NCBI GenBank assembly: GCA_002437305.1 | Contig: DJOW01000023.1 | Span: forward strand, 1 to 38,959 | From: Bacteroidales bacterium UBA6428 | GTDB taxonomy: Bacteria; Bacteroidota; Bacteroidia; Bacteroidales; UBA932 | Direction: 5' to 3' | DNA length: 38,959 nt | In this document: positions 1 through 8,561 of the stretch, in pieces | Position numbering within the stretch: the stretch's first letter is position 1 | Layout of the letters: each line of letters starts with the position of its first letter | Made by a program: the position numbers and the translations under genes | The notes under the pieces: generated by a model | Told to the model about the DNA's origin: nothing | The model's database searches: none | The model's input: only the letters and a program-made list of their open reading frames with translations

Positions 1-125
1 CCCTCGCCCAGATCGAGGAGAGAGGCTACGCCCGCCCGTTCACCGACGACCACAGGAGGATATTCAAAATCGGTGTCAACTTCTCCACCTCCGCCCGCCG
101 CATCGATGGATGGAAGGTTGTTTAG
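1..125 (+). CDS. C-terminal end of AAA-ATPase-like / PD-(D/E)XK nuclease family protein (partial)
   Basis: Only the last 40 codons are in the window, read from base 3 to a TAG at 123-125. The peptide contains RPFTDDHRRIFKIGVNFS and ends in RRIDGWKVV. A tail with an 'IFKIGVNFS' strand followed by a tryptophan-containing end is typical of the PD-(D/E)XK nuclease C-terminus (PDDEXK_9/DUF1703) that follows an AAA-ATPase-like domain in a family very abundant in gut and oral Bacteroidales. Its cellular role is not known; a nuclease or mobile-element-related job is usually guessed. The same terminal nonapeptide reappears out of frame at 4022-4048, next to an N-terminal piece of the same family, so the two are paralogues in direct orientation. 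The family call rests on short sequence and memory of the family. Confidence 0.7.
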   Translation, partial: LAQIEERGYARPFTDDHRRIFKIGVNFSTSARRIDGWKVV

Positions 126-177
126 TCAATCTCCCCAGCCACGGAAATTATGGCAACCAATAACTACTAATTAAATA

Positions 178-2763
178 ATGAGAAGAATTTATATGCCATT
201 ACTGGCGCTCACAATAATTTCATGTTCCAAAGAAGAAACCAAGGATTCTGACAAAGAGACAGCAGGCACAGCTCAAGAAGTGGATTACTCCTTCGTCCAA
301 GGAGAGGCTATCGTGAAATTCGATGATGAGATGATAGACCTGATCGAGGATGATCTGGACAACGGGAAGATAGTCACAAGATCAATGGGCCTGAACCAGG
401 CATTGGACGAAATAGGAATCAGCTCGATCAAGAGGCTATTCCCTGACGCAGGTGAATTCGAGCCAAGGACAAGGAAGGAGGGGCTGCACAAATGGTACGT
501 GGTGAATTTTAAGGAGTCTGTCCCTCAGACAAGGGCTACCACCGAACTTGAATCAACCCCTGGCATCGAGCATGTAGAAAGCCGACGTGCCGTCATACTG
601 AACGACTTCAATGACCCTGGCTTCAATAAGCAATGGGGCTTCTACAACACTGAAAGCAAAGGCCATGACATCAATGTCGCGCCTGTCTGGAGCGGTTACA
701 CAACAGGTGATCCCAAGGTGATTGTGGCCGTGGTTGACGAAGGTGTGGACCTTGAACACGAGGATCTGGCGGCGAATTGCGGCACAAGACACTATAGCGC
801 GGTAACGTTCAATTCGACGGTGGTAGGAGGCGGACATGGCACTCACGTTGCCGGAACCATAGCCGCCGTGAACGGCAACGGTGTCGGTGTCTGCGGAGTC
901 GCCGGAGGGGACGCCGCGAAAGGAAAGAAAGGCGCGACGATAATGTCCTGCGAAATCTTCCGTGAGGTGAACGGGAAGACCAGGAACGGCAGCAGCGCGC
1001 TTGCCATCAAATGGGCCGCGGACAACGGAGCCGTGATCTGTCAGAACAGCTGGGCCTACAACTATGACAGAGACAATGACGGGAATCTGAACGCAAGCGA
1101 ACTCGCCGCGGCCCTGGCCGGAGAGGTTTCTCTGGCGGACAAGGTCGCTATCGATTATTTCATCAAATACGCCGGATGCGACAATGACGGGAACCAACTG
1201 CCGGATTCCCCGATGAAGGGAGGCTTGGTCGTTTTCGCTGCGGGAAACGAGAACATCCAGAACGGGGTTCCCGCCAACTATGAGCCAGTGATAGCGGTCG
1301 CGGCCATCGACAGCTACGGCAAGAAAGCTTACTACTCCAATTACGGAGACTTCGTGGACATCGCGGCTCCAGGCTCTTCAATCTACAGCACAAAACCCGG
1401 CAACAAATACGGCTACCTTCAAGGGACATCGATGGCCTGTCCGCATGTCTCAGGCGTGGCGGCTCTTCTGGTATCCTACCTTGGCGGACAAGGGTTCACA
1501 TGCGACGAGCTCAAGGACCGGATCCTCTCCACGAAAAACACGTCCGCGGTTCCGAAAAACATAGGCGGCCTCATTGACGCGATGGCGGCAATGACCTTTG
1601 GCGCTGACTACATTCCTGTGAAGGTAAATGACATCAAAGCGTCTGTGGTCACCAATGAAGCCACTCTTTCCTGGACCAACACCGGAGATGCTGAGGGGCA
1701 TCCTGCCTATGGTTATTCAATAATCTACGGAAAAGACAAGGATGCCGTCGAGGCGGCGGATCCGGCCTGTGAGCCGTCAACTGACGTTTCCCGTGAAGTT
1801 GTACTCTCAAATGTAAAGTATAATGAGACAATGAGCGCGACTCTCAGCGACCTTGACTTCAGCTCCGAGTACCACGTCAAGATGGCAGGCTTCTCCTACG
1901 CGAAGACCTATGGTGAGGCAAGCGACGTGGTTCGTTTCGTCACCGGAAGGAACAATCCTCCGGTCATTGAGATCGATGAAATCGAACCGCTCACACTCAA
2001 ATCATTCGAGACCAAGGAGATCTCAGTCTCAATCTACGATCCTGACGGTCATGATTTCACCTACGACTACAAGCCCGGCTCTGATGCGGACCGGTTCAGC
2101 AAGACACTCGACGGCAAATGGAAGATACAAATAAAGGCTTCCGGAACCGATGCCGGAACCTACACGGCACTCTTGACCGCCACAGACAAATTCGGAGAGT
2201 CCGCCATAAAAGAGATCCGGTACACTATTCTTGAGAACACCCCTCCACAAAAAATAAAGGACATCGAGGACATGTTCTTCGTTTCTTTAGGCGAAACTTT
2301 CACTCTGAACGCCCCGGATTACATCACAGATGCTGACGGAGAGGAACTTGGCTACAGCATCTCCCTTAGCGATCCTAACGTGGCCCACATCGTTCCCAAC
2401 GGTGACAGGATTGTCGGGACAATACTCCAATACGGGGCGACCACCGTGACGATCACAGCGTTGGATGCTAAAAACGCGGCAGCGAAAGTCGAATTCAGGA
2501 TCCTCGCAAGGGAAGCTTCCATTGACTACACCGCATACCCTAACCCAGTCAAAGACATCCTTAGCATCGCCACAGGAGCCGAACTTAAGGACGTTCGAAT
2601 CAGGATAGCGTCAACGACAGGCAGCATTGTGTTCGACCAGACAGTCAAGGCCAGCGCTTTCGAGCCGGCAAAGATTGACATGTCAGAATGCGCGCCTGGA
2701 AGATACTCGGCCACAATCAGGTTTAATTCCAAAGAGTACAAACAGACAATAATCAAGAGATAA
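178..2763 (+). CDS. S8 subtilisin-like serine protease, lipoprotein-type signal and T9SS type A sorting domain
   Basis: An 861-residue secreted protease. The N-terminus is a short hydrophobic signal with a lipobox-like IISC (Cys16). Residues about 35-140 look like a propeptide. The subtilisin catalytic set is intact: Asp187 in AVVDEGVD, His220 in GGHGTHVAGT, oxyanion Asn357 in AAGNE, and Ser418 in GTSMACPHVSG. After the catalytic domain come a fibronectin III-like segment (about 485-590), two Ig/cadherin-like segments beginning around NNPPVIEI and NTPPQKI, and a C-terminal domain starting YPNPVKDILSI and ending in KQTIIKR. That last domain is the classic type A sorting signal of the type IX secretion system, so the protein is probably exported across the outer membrane and anchored or released. 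The next gene, a PorV/PorQ-family barrel, starts on the last base of this gene's stop codon (TAATG), which implies translational coupling. I see no consensus TAnnTTTG box directly upstream. A lipobox together with a T9SS tail is unusual. Substrate is unknown. Confidence 0.93.
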   Translation: MRRIYMPLLALTIISCSKEETKDSDKETAGTAQEVDYSFVQGEAIVKFDDEMIDLIEDDLDNGKIVTRSMGLNQALDEIGISSIKRLFPDAGEFEPRTRKEGLHKWYVVNFKESVPQTRATTELESTPGIEHVESRRAVILNDFNDPGFNKQWGFYNTESKGHDINVAPVWSGYTTGDPKVIVAVVDEGVDLEHEDLAANCGTRHYSAVTFNSTVVGGGHGTHVAGTIAAVNGNGVGVCGVAGGDAAKGKKGATIMSCEIFREVNGKTRNGSSALAIKWAADNGAVICQNSWAYNYDRDNDGNLNASELAAALAGEVSLADKVAIDYFIKYAGCDNDGNQLPDSPMKGGLVVFAAGNENIQNGVPANYEPVIAVAAIDSYGKKAYYSNYGDFVDIAAPGSSIYSTKPGNKYGYLQGTSMACPHVSGVAALLVSYLGGQGFTCDELKDRILSTKNTSAVPKNIGGLIDAMAAMTFGADYIPVKVNDIKASVVTNEATLSWTNTGDAEGHPAYGYSIIYGKDKDAVEAADPACEPSTDVSREVVLSNVKYNETMSATLSDLDFSSEYHVKMAGFSYAKTYGEASDVVRFVTGRNNPPVIEIDEIEPLTLKSFETKEISVSIYDPDGHDFTYDYKPGSDADRFSKTLDGKWKIQIKASGTDAGTYTALLTATDKFGESAIKEIRYTILENTPPQKIKDIEDMFFVSLGETFTLNAPDYITDADGEELGYSISLSDPNVAHIVPNGDRIVGTILQYGATTVTITALDAKNAAAKVEFRILAREASIDYTAYPNPVKDILSIATGAELKDVRIRIASTTGSIVFDQTVKASAFEPAKIDMSECAPGRYSATIRFNSKEYKQTIIKR

Positions 2764-3692
2764 TGAGGCGCAATAAAATACTTGTGACGGCACTTCTGCT
2801 CGCCCTGGCGGTCAACCCTGCATTAGGAAAGAACAATGAAGGCATGTCATTCCTCAGGGTTGTCAGGGATCCTTCGTCAGCCGGGACGGGTTTTGCCGGA
2901 GCGGCATCAAGCGGGACAGCGGCATATTCATCATTCAGGAACTCGTCCATAATTCCATTCTCCCAGGACATGCTTTCTGTCGGGGTGTCAGGCCAGATGT
3001 GGGCACCGGACGGGGCGAAGTCCACCAACCTTGGCTTCGGTGCGGCATTCAAGGCTGGGGAACGGATCGGATTCTCAATCGGAGGGGCATACCAAATGGG
3101 AGAAGAGTACGCGCTGACAGATGAGACGGGCAACACAACAGGGACATTCAAGCCTAACGACATGATTCTCAACGGAGGTGTCGGTGTCAGGATCATTGAC
3201 AATCTGGCCGCGGGGGTGAACGTGCGCTACGCCTCGCAGAAGCTGTCGGAGGACAACTCCTACTCAACGGCTGCCGCGGACATATTCATGACTTACAGGC
3301 TTCCTGACATAAACGTCACCGCGGGTGTGTCGTCTCTTGGATCTTCGGTGAAGTCGGAGTCAGGGGATTCTTTCAGTCTCCCGACATCGGCAACCGTTGG
3401 AGCCGACTGGTCGGAAGCCTTCTCTGAAAACCATGGAGTGCGGCTGGCAGCCGATTTTGACTACTTTTTCAGCGGGAACGTTACAGCTGCCGCCGGGGCG
3501 GAATATTCATTCAGGAATATGCTTTTCGCGCGGGCCGGCTATCATTTCGGGACAAAGGATGCCGTGCTTCCATCGTTCGCGACAGTCGGGATTGGGATAA
3601 AGTTCTTCGGGATGAGCCTTGACATCGCCTATCTCACAGCCAATAATGTCCTTGGCAACACCCTGACTTTCGGACTAGGCTGCCGTTTTTGA
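2763..3692 (+). CDS. PorV/PorQ-family outer membrane beta-barrel protein
   Basis: A 309-residue protein with a cleavable signal (residues 1-22, ALAVNPALG). The mature start, MSFLRVVRDPSSAGTGFAGA, matches the N-terminal signature of the PorV/PorQ family (FadL-like barrels). The rest is alternating amphipathic beta strands with many Gly/aromatic turns, ending in an aromatic residue (GLGCRF) as outer-membrane barrels do. PorV proper is the T9SS shuttle that receives cargo from the translocon and passes it to the sortase, and it is usually nearer 390 residues; this shorter form belongs to the wider family. It overlaps the upstream T9SS-tailed protease by one base, so a cargo-specific shuttle or anchor role is a reasonable inference. 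No downstream terminator is evident. Barrel family is fairly sure; the exact role is inferred. Confidence 0.8.
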   Translation: MRRNKILVTALLLALAVNPALGKNNEGMSFLRVVRDPSSAGTGFAGAASSGTAAYSSFRNSSIIPFSQDMLSVGVSGQMWAPDGAKSTNLGFGAAFKAGERIGFSIGGAYQMGEEYALTDETGNTTGTFKPNDMILNGGVGVRIIDNLAAGVNVRYASQKLSEDNSYSTAAADIFMTYRLPDINVTAGVSSLGSSVKSESGDSFSLPTSATVGADWSEAFSENHGVRLAADFDYFFSGNVTAAAGAEYSFRNMLFARAGYHFGTKDAVLPSFATVGIGIKFFGMSLDIAYLTANNVLGNTLTFGLGCRF

Positions 3693-3771
3693 ACCACCTG
3701 ATTATCGCTGGAACATCGTAACGCGTGCATAACTATCCTAGGCCCAATGTCCCTTAGTCCAAAAAAGTTCT

Positions 3772-3779
3772 TATCTTTG
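3772..3779 (+). promoter_or_regulatory. Bacteroidota -7 promoter box upstream of the broken AAA/nuclease gene
   Basis: TATCTTTG matches TAnnTTTG exactly and lies 33 bases upstream of the ATG at 3813. No convincing TTTG -33 partner is seen, only weak T-rich sequence. Confidence 0.5.
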
Positions 3780-3812
3780 TCTTTGCAGGGAATGAACTAA
3801 AGGACAGGTTGT

Positions 3813-4048
3813 ATGCTTTACCCGATTGGAATACAGAGTTTTGAAAAAATCCGTCAAGGCGGGTTCGTCCATGTTGACAAGACTGATCTCATCTACAAGA
3901 TTGCACAGACCGGTCAGTATTACTTCCTGAGCCGTCCCAGGCGGTTCGGCAAGAGCCTGCTGGTGTCGACTATGGAGGCGTACTTTCAGGGTAAAAAGGA
4001 ACTGTTCGAGGGGCTGGCCGTCGCATCGACGGCTGGAAGGTCGTTTAG
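3813..4048 (+). pseudogene. AAA-ATPase-like / DUF1703 family gene with large internal deletion
   Basis: The first 60 or so codons encode the start of an AAA-ATPase-like protein: LYPIGIQSFEKIRQGGFVHVDKT, then the Walker A-like SRPRRFGKSLLVSTMEAYF and GKKELFEGLAV. A full member has roughly 500 or more residues. Here the sequence jumps, after GLAV, to DNA encoding RRIDGWKVV-stop (4022-4048) in another reading frame. That is the same C-terminus as the partial gene at 1-125, and the homology continues a few bases past the TAG. The middle, including all of the nuclease domain, is therefore deleted and the tail is frameshifted. The original frame stays open to 4163 with unrelated residues that overlap the start of the next gene. 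It is a deletion scar, not a functional protein. Confidence 0.85.
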
Positions 4049-4104
4049 TGCAATCCCTTTTGCCGCTGACTTTATCGCTGTTGTGTATTGTGTCAAGAAA
4101 TATT

Positions 4105-6243
4105 ATGAACAAACGAATCCTTGCGGCCACGGGAGTGTTCCTGTGCCTGCTTTCATCTTGTGACAACAACATGAACCCATTGCTTACAGATTCCACGCTG
4201 CCGTACGGCGCGCCTCAGTTCGACAAGATCAAGACTGAGCATTACCTTCCTGCTTTCGAGCAGGCCATCAAGGAGGCCAAGGCCGAGATTGACGCAATCG
4301 TGAACAATCCGGAAGCGCCGACTTTCGAGAACACGGTCGCTGCGCTGGACGAGGCCGGAGGCCGCCTGAACGATGTCGCCGGCATATTCTACAATCTGCT
4401 TGAGGCTGACACCAATGAACAGATGCAGGACATTGCTGAGAAAGTCTCCCCGATGATGACTGAATATTCAATGTACGTCTCTCTGAACGAACCGCTTTTC
4501 GCCCGTGTCAAGGCAGTGCACGAGGGTGCGGAAGGACTTGAGCCGGATCAGGCGAGGCTTCTTTGGAAGACTTGGAAGTCTTTTGTCCGTGGCGGAGCCA
4601 ATCTCGGTGCCAAGGAAAAGGAAACCTACAGCAAGCTCAGCGAGCAGCTTTCCCTGCTGACGCTTCAGTACGGCAAGAATGTGCTTGCGGCCACGAATGC
4701 CTTCACAATGAACATTGCTGAAGAAGCTGATCTTGAGGGTCTTCCGGACTTTGTCCGAGAGACCGCCTTGGAGACGGCCAAGTCCAAGCAGACGGAAGGC
4801 TGGGCTTTTGACCTTTCGGCGCCAAGCTACAGCGCGTTCATGAAGTACAGCGCCCGCCGCGACCTTCGCCAGAAGATGTGGATGGCCTACAACACAAGGG
4901 CCACGGAAGGGGACAACAGCAACGTTGAGCTATGCCGCAAGATCGCTGAGCTGCGCCTGAAGATTGCGGATATCCTTGGCTACGAGACCTACGCGGACTA
5001 CGCCCTTGAGGAAAGAATGGCCAAGAACCCTCAGACAGTCAACGAGTTCATCGATAAGCTCTTGACTCCATCGCTCCCTGCCGCCAAGGCCGAGGTCAAG
5101 GAACTTTATGAATATGCCCGTGCGAATGGCTTCGAGGACGCCGTGCTCCAGCCATGGGACTTTGGCTTCTGGTCGGAGAAACTCATGGACGCCCGCTATT
5201 CAATCAGCGATGAGCAGTTGAAGCCGTATTTCCGTCTGGAGAGCTGCATAGACGCCGCGTTCGGTCTGGCCGGGAAACTCTATGGCCTGACGTTCGAGGA
5301 GAGGAAGGACATCCCTGTCTATCATCCGGACGTGAAGGTCTACGATGTAAAGGACGCTGACGGAAAGCATAAGGCCTTGTTTTACGCTGACTTCTTCCCG
5401 CGTGCCAGCAAGAGGGGAGGGGCTTGGATGACCGAGTTTCGTGGCCAGAGCATCGTGAACGGTGTTGAGAGACGTCCTCTTGTCAGCCTGGTGACCAATT
5501 TCACGAAGCCGACAGCCGGTAAGCCATCCCTGATCACGCACGATGAGTTGACGACCCTGCTTCATGAGTTCGGACACTGCCTCCATGGAATTCTCGCCGA
5601 GGGAAGATATTCATCTCTCACAGGAACGAATGTCTCCCGCGACTTCGTGGAGCTGCCTTCGCAGATCATGGAGAACTGGGCGTTCGAGCCGGAGTTCCTT
5701 GACACTTTCGCAAGGAACTACGAGACAGGCGAGGCCATGCCGGACACGCTGGTCGCAAAGATCATCGAGGCTAAGAACTACCATGCTGCCTACGCTCAGG
5801 TGCGTCAGCTTCAGTTCGGGATCCTTGACATGGCGTGGCACACGCTGAGGGATGATCCTGAATCCGGGCAAACGGGCAGGCTCAATGATCTGAAAACCAT
5901 GCGGGAACTTGGTACTATAACTTTTGAGAAGGAGGTCTTGCGAAGCACAAATGTGATTCCGTCAATCCCCGAGGCCTGCATCTCGACATCCTTCAGCCAC
6001 ATATTCTCAGGCGGTTACAGCGCCGGCTACTATTCCTACAAATGGTCCGAGGTGCTGGAGGCCGATGCTTTCAGTCTGTTCAAGGAGAAAGGAATATTCA
6101 ACGCCGAGGTGGCGGCTTCTTTTCGCGACAACATTCTCTCGAAGGGATGCAGTGAGGACGAGGCCGTGCTTTACCGCCGTTTCCGTGGGCATGATCCTGA
6201 GCCTAAGGCGCTGCTGGAGAAATTGGGGATCGTGAAGGACTAA
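4105..6243 (+). CDS. dcp: M3 family metallopeptidase (oligopeptidase A / dipeptidyl carboxypeptidase type), lipoprotein
   Basis: A 712-residue zinc peptidase of the thimet oligopeptidase family (M3), which trims short peptides. The zinc motif HEFGH is at residues 487-491, with the third ligand Glu516 in the conserved GTNVSRDFVELPSQ block. The C-terminal FSHIFSGGYSAGYYSYKWSEV block is also family-typical. I start it at the ATG at 4105 because that gives a clean lipoprotein signal, MNKRILAATGVFLCLLSSC with Cys19. An upstream in-frame GTG at 4048 would add 19 residues that spoil it. It is thus probably anchored in the periplasm. Dcp-type peptidases in Bacteroidota are often lipoproteins of this size. 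Its stop overlaps the convergent lpxK stop by three bases with no terminator between. The choice between Dcp and oligopeptidase A specificity is not certain. Confidence 0.93.
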   Translation: MNKRILAATGVFLCLLSSCDNNMNPLLTDSTLPYGAPQFDKIKTEHYLPAFEQAIKEAKAEIDAIVNNPEAPTFENTVAALDEAGGRLNDVAGIFYNLLEADTNEQMQDIAEKVSPMMTEYSMYVSLNEPLFARVKAVHEGAEGLEPDQARLLWKTWKSFVRGGANLGAKEKETYSKLSEQLSLLTLQYGKNVLAATNAFTMNIAEEADLEGLPDFVRETALETAKSKQTEGWAFDLSAPSYSAFMKYSARRDLRQKMWMAYNTRATEGDNSNVELCRKIAELRLKIADILGYETYADYALEERMAKNPQTVNEFIDKLLTPSLPAAKAEVKELYEYARANGFEDAVLQPWDFGFWSEKLMDARYSISDEQLKPYFRLESCIDAAFGLAGKLYGLTFEERKDIPVYHPDVKVYDVKDADGKHKALFYADFFPRASKRGGAWMTEFRGQSIVNGVERRPLVSLVTNFTKPTAGKPSLITHDELTTLLHEFGHCLHGILAEGRYSSLTGTNVSRDFVELPSQIMENWAFEPEFLDTFARNYETGEAMPDTLVAKIIEAKNYHAAYAQVRQLQFGILDMAWHTLRDDPESGQTGRLNDLKTMRELGTITFEKEVLRSTNVIPSIPEACISTSFSHIFSGGYSAGYYSYKWSEVLEADAFSLFKEKGIFNAEVAASFRDNILSKGCSEDEAVLYRRFRGHDPEPKALLEKLGIVKD

Positions 6244-7388
6244 TAATCCGGGGTGAAATTGCGAAGGGCGGTCATCAGAGTGTTCTCGAAGACCGCTTTT
6301 TCGTGTTCTGAAAGGAACCCGACCTCGATGGGTACCTGAAAAAGGCGCACCTTCAGCTCTTCCGGAATTTTCTTGAAGTCGAGAATCCTCTGGCAATCTT
6401 TCTCTGTCGTTGCCACCACAGCTGTGGGGCACTCCTTTACGGCATTCATTATCTTCTTGATGTCGAAACGGTTGTAGTTGTGGTGGTCCATGAAGTTGAA
6501 CCTTTTTACAATCTTGTGCTCATCGCTGAGGTACATCCTAAGAGGCGTGTCCTTTGCTATTCCCGAAAAGAGAATCAGCTTTTGCGAGTAGGCGTACCGG
6601 CGGTCCCCCTCCTCGAAAATAGGCTGGAGTGAGTTGTACCAGATTGTTGTGAAGAGCAGAGTCTTGACCGAGCCCTTTCTGTCCGTTCCTTTGCACGTCT
6701 TAAGGTCGTAGTCTTTTAGACCGAATGACCGTGCCCACTGGATTTTCTGTTCGTCTTCAAGATATGCCGGACATTTGGAAACAATGATGATGTCGGCGTA
6801 GTGCAGTCTTTGCGGCAGGTCGCGAAGCCTCCCGAAAGGCAGAAGCTTGTCCTTGTACGTTGGCCGGTTATAGTCCACGAGGACGATGTTGAAGTAAGCC
6901 CTGAGTGTCCTGTACTGGAAAGCATCGTCGAGGATGATAAGATCCGCCGGCGGAATCGAGGCATCGGCGCATTTGCGGGCGCGCCTCTCGGTCTTGAGCT
7001 TCTCCGGGTGGCATAGAATGTCGCAGCCTTTGATCCGCTGCCTGTCCACGGCCACTGTCACGCCGGGAAATTTCCTTTTTATCTGGAGTGGTTCGTCGCC
7101 ATAGTCCTTGACTTTGCCATCAGTTTCGACCAATTGGAAGCCGCCGCTGTTGCGCTTGTGCCCTCTTGACAGAACGGCGAGATTGCGGAACGCCCAATCA
7201 TCGCTCCGGAGCAGTGTGCGCAGAATCATCTCGGTGTGAGGGGTCTTACCGGTTCCTCCTGCGGTTATGTTGCCGACACAGATGGTCGGTACCTCGCAGG
7301 TGCCAACCTTGACGATGCCGTGGTCGTAGCAAGCGTGCCTAAACTTCAGCGCCAGATAGTATGGTGCAAGAATAATCTTGTCAAGCAT
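6240..7388 (-). CDS. lpxK: Tetraacyldisaccharide 4'-kinase (lipid A biosynthesis)
   Basis: LpxK phosphorylates the 4' position of the disaccharide-1-phosphate lipid A precursor at the inner membrane. The protein has the N-terminal hydrophobic/amphipathic segment (MLDKIILAPYYLALKFRHA) followed by the unusual P-loop NITAGGTGKTPHTEM (GGTGKTP at about 44-50). LSRGHKRNSGG, DEPLQIKRKFP, the DDAFQYR block and FSGIA are LpxK signatures. Length (382 residues) is normal for Bacteroidota. The ATG at 7388 is preferred over an upstream in-frame TTG at 7397 because the TTG lies inside a promoter-like TATCTTTG box (7395-7402). It lies 21 bases downstream of dusB on the same strand, so it can be read from the dusB promoter, with the internal box as a possible extra start. 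Confidence 0.95.
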   Translation of the reverse strand: MLDKIILAPYYLALKFRHACYDHGIVKVGTCEVPTICVGNITAGGTGKTPHTEMILRTLLRSDDWAFRNLAVLSRGHKRNSGGFQLVETDGKVKDYGDEPLQIKRKFPGVTVAVDRQRIKGCDILCHPEKLKTERRARKCADASIPPADLIILDDAFQYRTLRAYFNIVLVDYNRPTYKDKLLPFGRLRDLPQRLHYADIIIVSKCPAYLEDEQKIQWARSFGLKDYDLKTCKGTDRKGSVKTLLFTTIWYNSLQPIFEEGDRRYAYSQKLILFSGIAKDTPLRMYLSDEHKIVKRFNFMDHHNYNRFDIKKIMNAVKECPTAVVATTEKDCQRILDFKKIPEELKVRLFQVPIEVGFLSEHEKAVFENTLMTALRNFTPDY

Positions 7389-7394
7389 AGACTG

Positions 7395-7402
7395 CAAAGA
7401 TA
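7395..7402 (-). promoter_or_regulatory. Possible lpxK promoter -7 box, almost abutting the start codon
   Basis: On the minus strand TATCTTTG is followed by only six bases (CAGTCT) and then the lpxK ATG. If used, the mRNA would have a leader of about 2-4 nt. It lies in the short dusB-lpxK gap, so chance is possible. Confidence 0.4.
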
Positions 7403-7409
7403 CTAAAAA

Positions 7410-8444
7410 TCACAAGCCATAGACACCATTAGTCTCCGAAATTTCAGTGTCGCCCCATTTTTCGGCGATATATTCAAGAATCTTGAACACTTCATCTGGG
7501 TCATTCTCCGTCACGAGCCTCATTCTGGTCTCCTTGAAGTCGGGCAGTCCCTTGAAATAGCAGGAGAGGTGCCGCCGCATCTCATAGACCCCGGTCGGCA
7601 CACCTTTGAGATCCAGAGAGAGCCGCATCTGTCTTTTCGCAAGCTCGACCCGCTCCCTTACCCCAAGCGGCGGAAGCTCCTCTCCCGTGGCAAGGAAGTG
7701 CTTGATTTCCTTGAATATCCAAGGGTGGCCGAAGGATGCTCTCGCGACCATGACCCCGTCCACCCCGTAGCGGTCGAACGCCTCTTTCGCTTTCCGCGCT
7801 GAGTTGATGTCGCCGTTCCCTATTATAGGAATATTCATCCTCGGGTTCCGCTTGACCTCTCCGATCAGAGTCCAGTCCGCCTCGCCTTTGTACATCTGGC
7901 AGCGGGTACGCCCGTGGACGGTGAGAGCCTTGATGCCCGTGTCCTGAAGTCTTTCGGCCAGCTCCACGATGATCTTGCTGCTCTCGTCCCAACCGAGGCG
8001 GGTCTTCACGGTGACAGGCTTTCGGACAGCCTCTACGATGCGTTTCGTGATCATCACCATCTTGTCCGGGTCCTTCATCATTCCGGAGCCGGCTCCACGC
8101 CCGGCGATCTTGCTCACGGGGCATCCGAAATTGATGTCTATCACGTCACAGCCGTGTCCGCCGACAATCTCGTCAGCATGGTCAGCCATTCTTGCGGCCT
8201 CGACCATCGCGTCCGGATCGCTTCCGTAGATCTGTATGCCTATAGGAGCCTCGGCATCGGTGGTCTTGAGTTTGGCGCAGGCCTTTTTCGCGTCCCGGAT
8301 CAGGCCTTCCGCCGGGATGAACTCCGTGTAGGTCATGTCCGCTCCCTGCTCCCTGCATATTCCTCTGAAGGAAGCGTCAGTGACATCCTCCATCGGAGCC
8401 AAAAGCACTGGCTTTTCTCCGAGATCCATATTCCCAATAGTCAT
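7410..8444 (-). CDS. dusB: tRNA-dihydrouridine synthase B-type
   Basis: An FMN-dependent enzyme that reduces uridine to dihydrouridine in the D-loop of tRNA. The TIM-barrel start, VLLAPMEDVTDASFR, the catalytic Cys108 in DINFGCPVSKIAGRGAGSG, KTRLGWDES, LTVHGRTRCQMYKGEADW and NGDI are the Dus signatures. The block MRRHLSCYFKGLP near the C-terminus is DusB-like. I take the ATG at 8444 (344 residues). The frame stays open to a TTG at 8504, but that would add 20 residues not expected in the family. A promoter box at 8512-8519 would give a leader of about 60 nt. It is divergent from pfkA and probably co-transcribed with lpxK. Confidence 0.95.
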   Translation of the reverse strand: MTIGNMDLGEKPVLLAPMEDVTDASFRGICREQGADMTYTEFIPAEGLIRDAKKACAKLKTTDAEAPIGIQIYGSDPDAMVEAARMADHADEIVGGHGCDVIDINFGCPVSKIAGRGAGSGMMKDPDKMVMITKRIVEAVRKPVTVKTRLGWDESSKIIVELAERLQDTGIKALTVHGRTRCQMYKGEADWTLIGEVKRNPRMNIPIIGNGDINSARKAKEAFDRYGVDGVMVARASFGHPWIFKEIKHFLATGEELPPLGVRERVELAKRQMRLSLDLKGVPTGVYEMRRHLSCYFKGLPDFKETRMRLVTENDPDEVFKILEYIAEKWGDTEISETNGVYGL

Positions 8445-8511
8445 ATCGTCGATATTCTCTGACTTTAGTTCCGCTTGGCATTTTCCTTGCGGGGAAAGTG
8501 CCAATTGTCTG

Positions 8512-8519
8512 CAAAATTA
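8512..8519 (-). promoter_or_regulatory. dusB(-lpxK) promoter -7 box
   Basis: The minus strand reads TAATTTTG, a match to TAnnTTTG. It is separated by a single base from the oppositely oriented pfkA box at 8521-8528. A clear -33 TTTG is not visible. Confidence 0.55.
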
Positions 8520-8520
8520 C

Positions 8521-8528
8521 TATTTTTG
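8521..8528 (+). promoter_or_regulatory. pfkA promoter -7 box
   Basis: TATTTTTG matches TAnnTTTG and is 33 bases upstream of the pfkA ATG. It lies back to back with the dusB box, so the two polymerases would compete for one site. Confidence 0.55.
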
Positions 8529-8561
8529 CAGGATAGAATGAAAGATTAATCGCAGTGTGTT

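Noticed and set aside
553..1197. Long reverse-strand open frame opposite the S8 protease
   Set aside because: It lies wholly inside a gene with full catalytic motifs, has no promoter and encodes no recognisable protein; it is a shadow of the GC-rich codon pattern.
4048..4104. Upstream GTG start for the M3 peptidase
   Set aside because: It overlaps the deletion scar of the neighbouring pseudogene and spoils an otherwise clear lipoprotein signal starting at 4105.
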